The notes under the pieces: generated by a model | The model's database searches: none | What the model saw: only the letters and a program-made list of their open reading frames with translations | What the model was told of the DNA's origin: nothing | Shown here: positions 55,141-55,649 of the stretch, in pieces | How positions within the stretch are numbered: position 1 is the stretch's first letter | Layout of the letters: every line of letters begins with the position of its first letter | Source of the DNA: Bacillota bacterium | GTDB taxonomy: Bacteria > Bacillota > Clostridia > Peptostreptococcales > Anaerovoracaceae | Direction: 5' to 3' | Assembly: GCA_022790955.1 (NCBI GenBank) | Contig: JAAVYD010000060.1 | Span: forward strand, 1-55,649 | DNA: 55,649 bases | Translations under genes and position numbers: made by a program

Positions 55141-55172
55141 GTAAATCGTTGTGAAATATTAAGGAATTGATT

Positions 55173-55649
55173 ATGAAAGAATATATTCAATCGGCTGACA
55201 ATATAGTCGATAACGCAAGCATAAAAGAGAAAGGCGGTCACAGCCGCAGCAAAGTCGATCTGACGGGACAGCGTTTCGGAAAACTCACGGTTCTGCAGCC
55301 TGCCGATAACGTAGACGGCAGGACAGCGTGGCTGTGCCGCTGCGACTGCGGAAACGAAGTGATAAAAAAGACTGTTCATCTGAGAAGCGGTCGCGTTATT
55401 ACATGCGGCTGCGTATCTATGAAAGATAGGCTTACATTAATAGACGGCACATGCGCGGAGATACTCAGATCTAAAACTATCAGAAAAAACAATACCAGCG
55501 GTATAACTGGCGTTGAATGGGTAAGCAGCAAGAACAGGTGGCGAGCGACTATATCTTTTAAAGGAAAGCGTTATTATCTGGGCAAATTTGAAAAATTTGA
55601 GGATGCAGTGAAAGCTCGCAAAAATGCGGAAGAAAAACTGCACGATACA
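55173..55649 (+). CDS. AP2/ERF-domain protein with zinc-ribbon-like N-terminus (partial, runs off edge)
   Basis: The frame is open from the ATG at 55173 (AAGGAATTG upstream) through the last base, 159 codons. VDLTGQRFGKLTVLQPAD is followed by WLCRCDCGNEV and TCGCVS, four Cys that fit a zinc ribbon, then SGITGVEWVSSKNRWRATISFKGKRYYLGKFEKFEDAVKAR, the three-strand-plus-helix AP2 domain. Bacterial AP2 domains are DNA-binding modules often tied to homing endonucleases and mobile DNA. I recognise the N-terminal plus AP2 layout as a common Firmicutes accessory protein without known function. A decayed paralogue is at 47186-47597. Confidence 0.85.
   Translation, partial: MKEYIQSADNIVDNASIKEKGGHSRSKVDLTGQRFGKLTVLQPADNVDGRTAWLCRCDCGNEVIKKTVHLRSGRVITCGCVSMKDRLTLIDGTCAEILRSKTIRKNNTSGITGVEWVSSKNRWRATISFKGKRYYLGKFEKFEDAVKARKNAEEKLHDT

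Overview
The window is an AT-rich segment of a low-G+C Gram-positive chromosome, most likely an anaerobic member of the Clostridia/Eubacteriales (inference). The signs are perfect parS sites, a noc paralogue of parB, strong AGGAGG-type ribosome binding sites, a WalHI/WalJ/HtrA/RlmH cluster, a SigB/F-type sigma factor, iron-sulfur aldo-keto reductases, a c-di-GMP-I riboswitch-like leader and a sortase-anchored adhesin. It carries the replication origin. Housekeeping genes run leftward from about 31.3 kb (rpmH-rnpA-yidD-yidC-jag-mnmE-mnmG-rsmG, then noc and parA-parB). They run rightward from 32.5 kb (dnaA-dnaN-recF-gyrB-gyrA). This is the classic Firmicutes origin order.

Left arm (0-11.6 kb): a tyrosine recombinase; a split chromate-type transporter pair divergent from an ArsR-type regulator; a small acidic unknown; and a leftward operon of a secreted unknown, walH, walI, walJ, htrA and rlmH, with no walR or walK alongside. 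11.6-22.5 kb is mixed: three parS or parS-like sites around an iron-sulfur aldo-keto reductase, a class V aminotransferase (cysteine desulfurase type), a small ferredoxin and a frameshifted small gene; then parB-parA, a hypoxanthine-DNA glycosylase, an MmcQ/YjbR protein, a same-orientation cluster of five perfect DnaA boxes, noc, an ECF sigma factor with a truncated-looking anti-sigma, and a tiny signal-peptide-like ORF without an ATG.

Origin region (30-34.3 kb): a consensus rpmH promoter overlaps a DnaA box. An SDR gene that looks richer in G+C sits between rpmH and dnaA. A 137-bp inverted-repeat element and DnaA boxes precede an extended -10 dnaA promoter. Between dnaA and dnaN lie more DnaA-box-like sites and a trinucleotide run that fits a DnaA-trio/unwinding element.

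Right arm (34-55.6 kb): dnaN, recF, gyrB, gyrA; an RsbW-like anti-sigma, its sigma factor, trpS and a second iron-sulfur aldo-keto reductase; a decayed RelB/RelE-type toxin-antitoxin pair; and a DMT exporter. The accessory end holds an AP2-domain pseudogene, a tandem GEMM (c-di-GMP-I)-like leader, and a 2,153-residue adhesin (signal peptide, Ala-rich coiled coil, beta-helix, several Cna-B/SpaA-like domains, VPKTG anchor). Two near-identical terminators follow, then an intact AP2-domain gene that runs off the right edge. No rRNA, tRNA or CRISPR array was seen.
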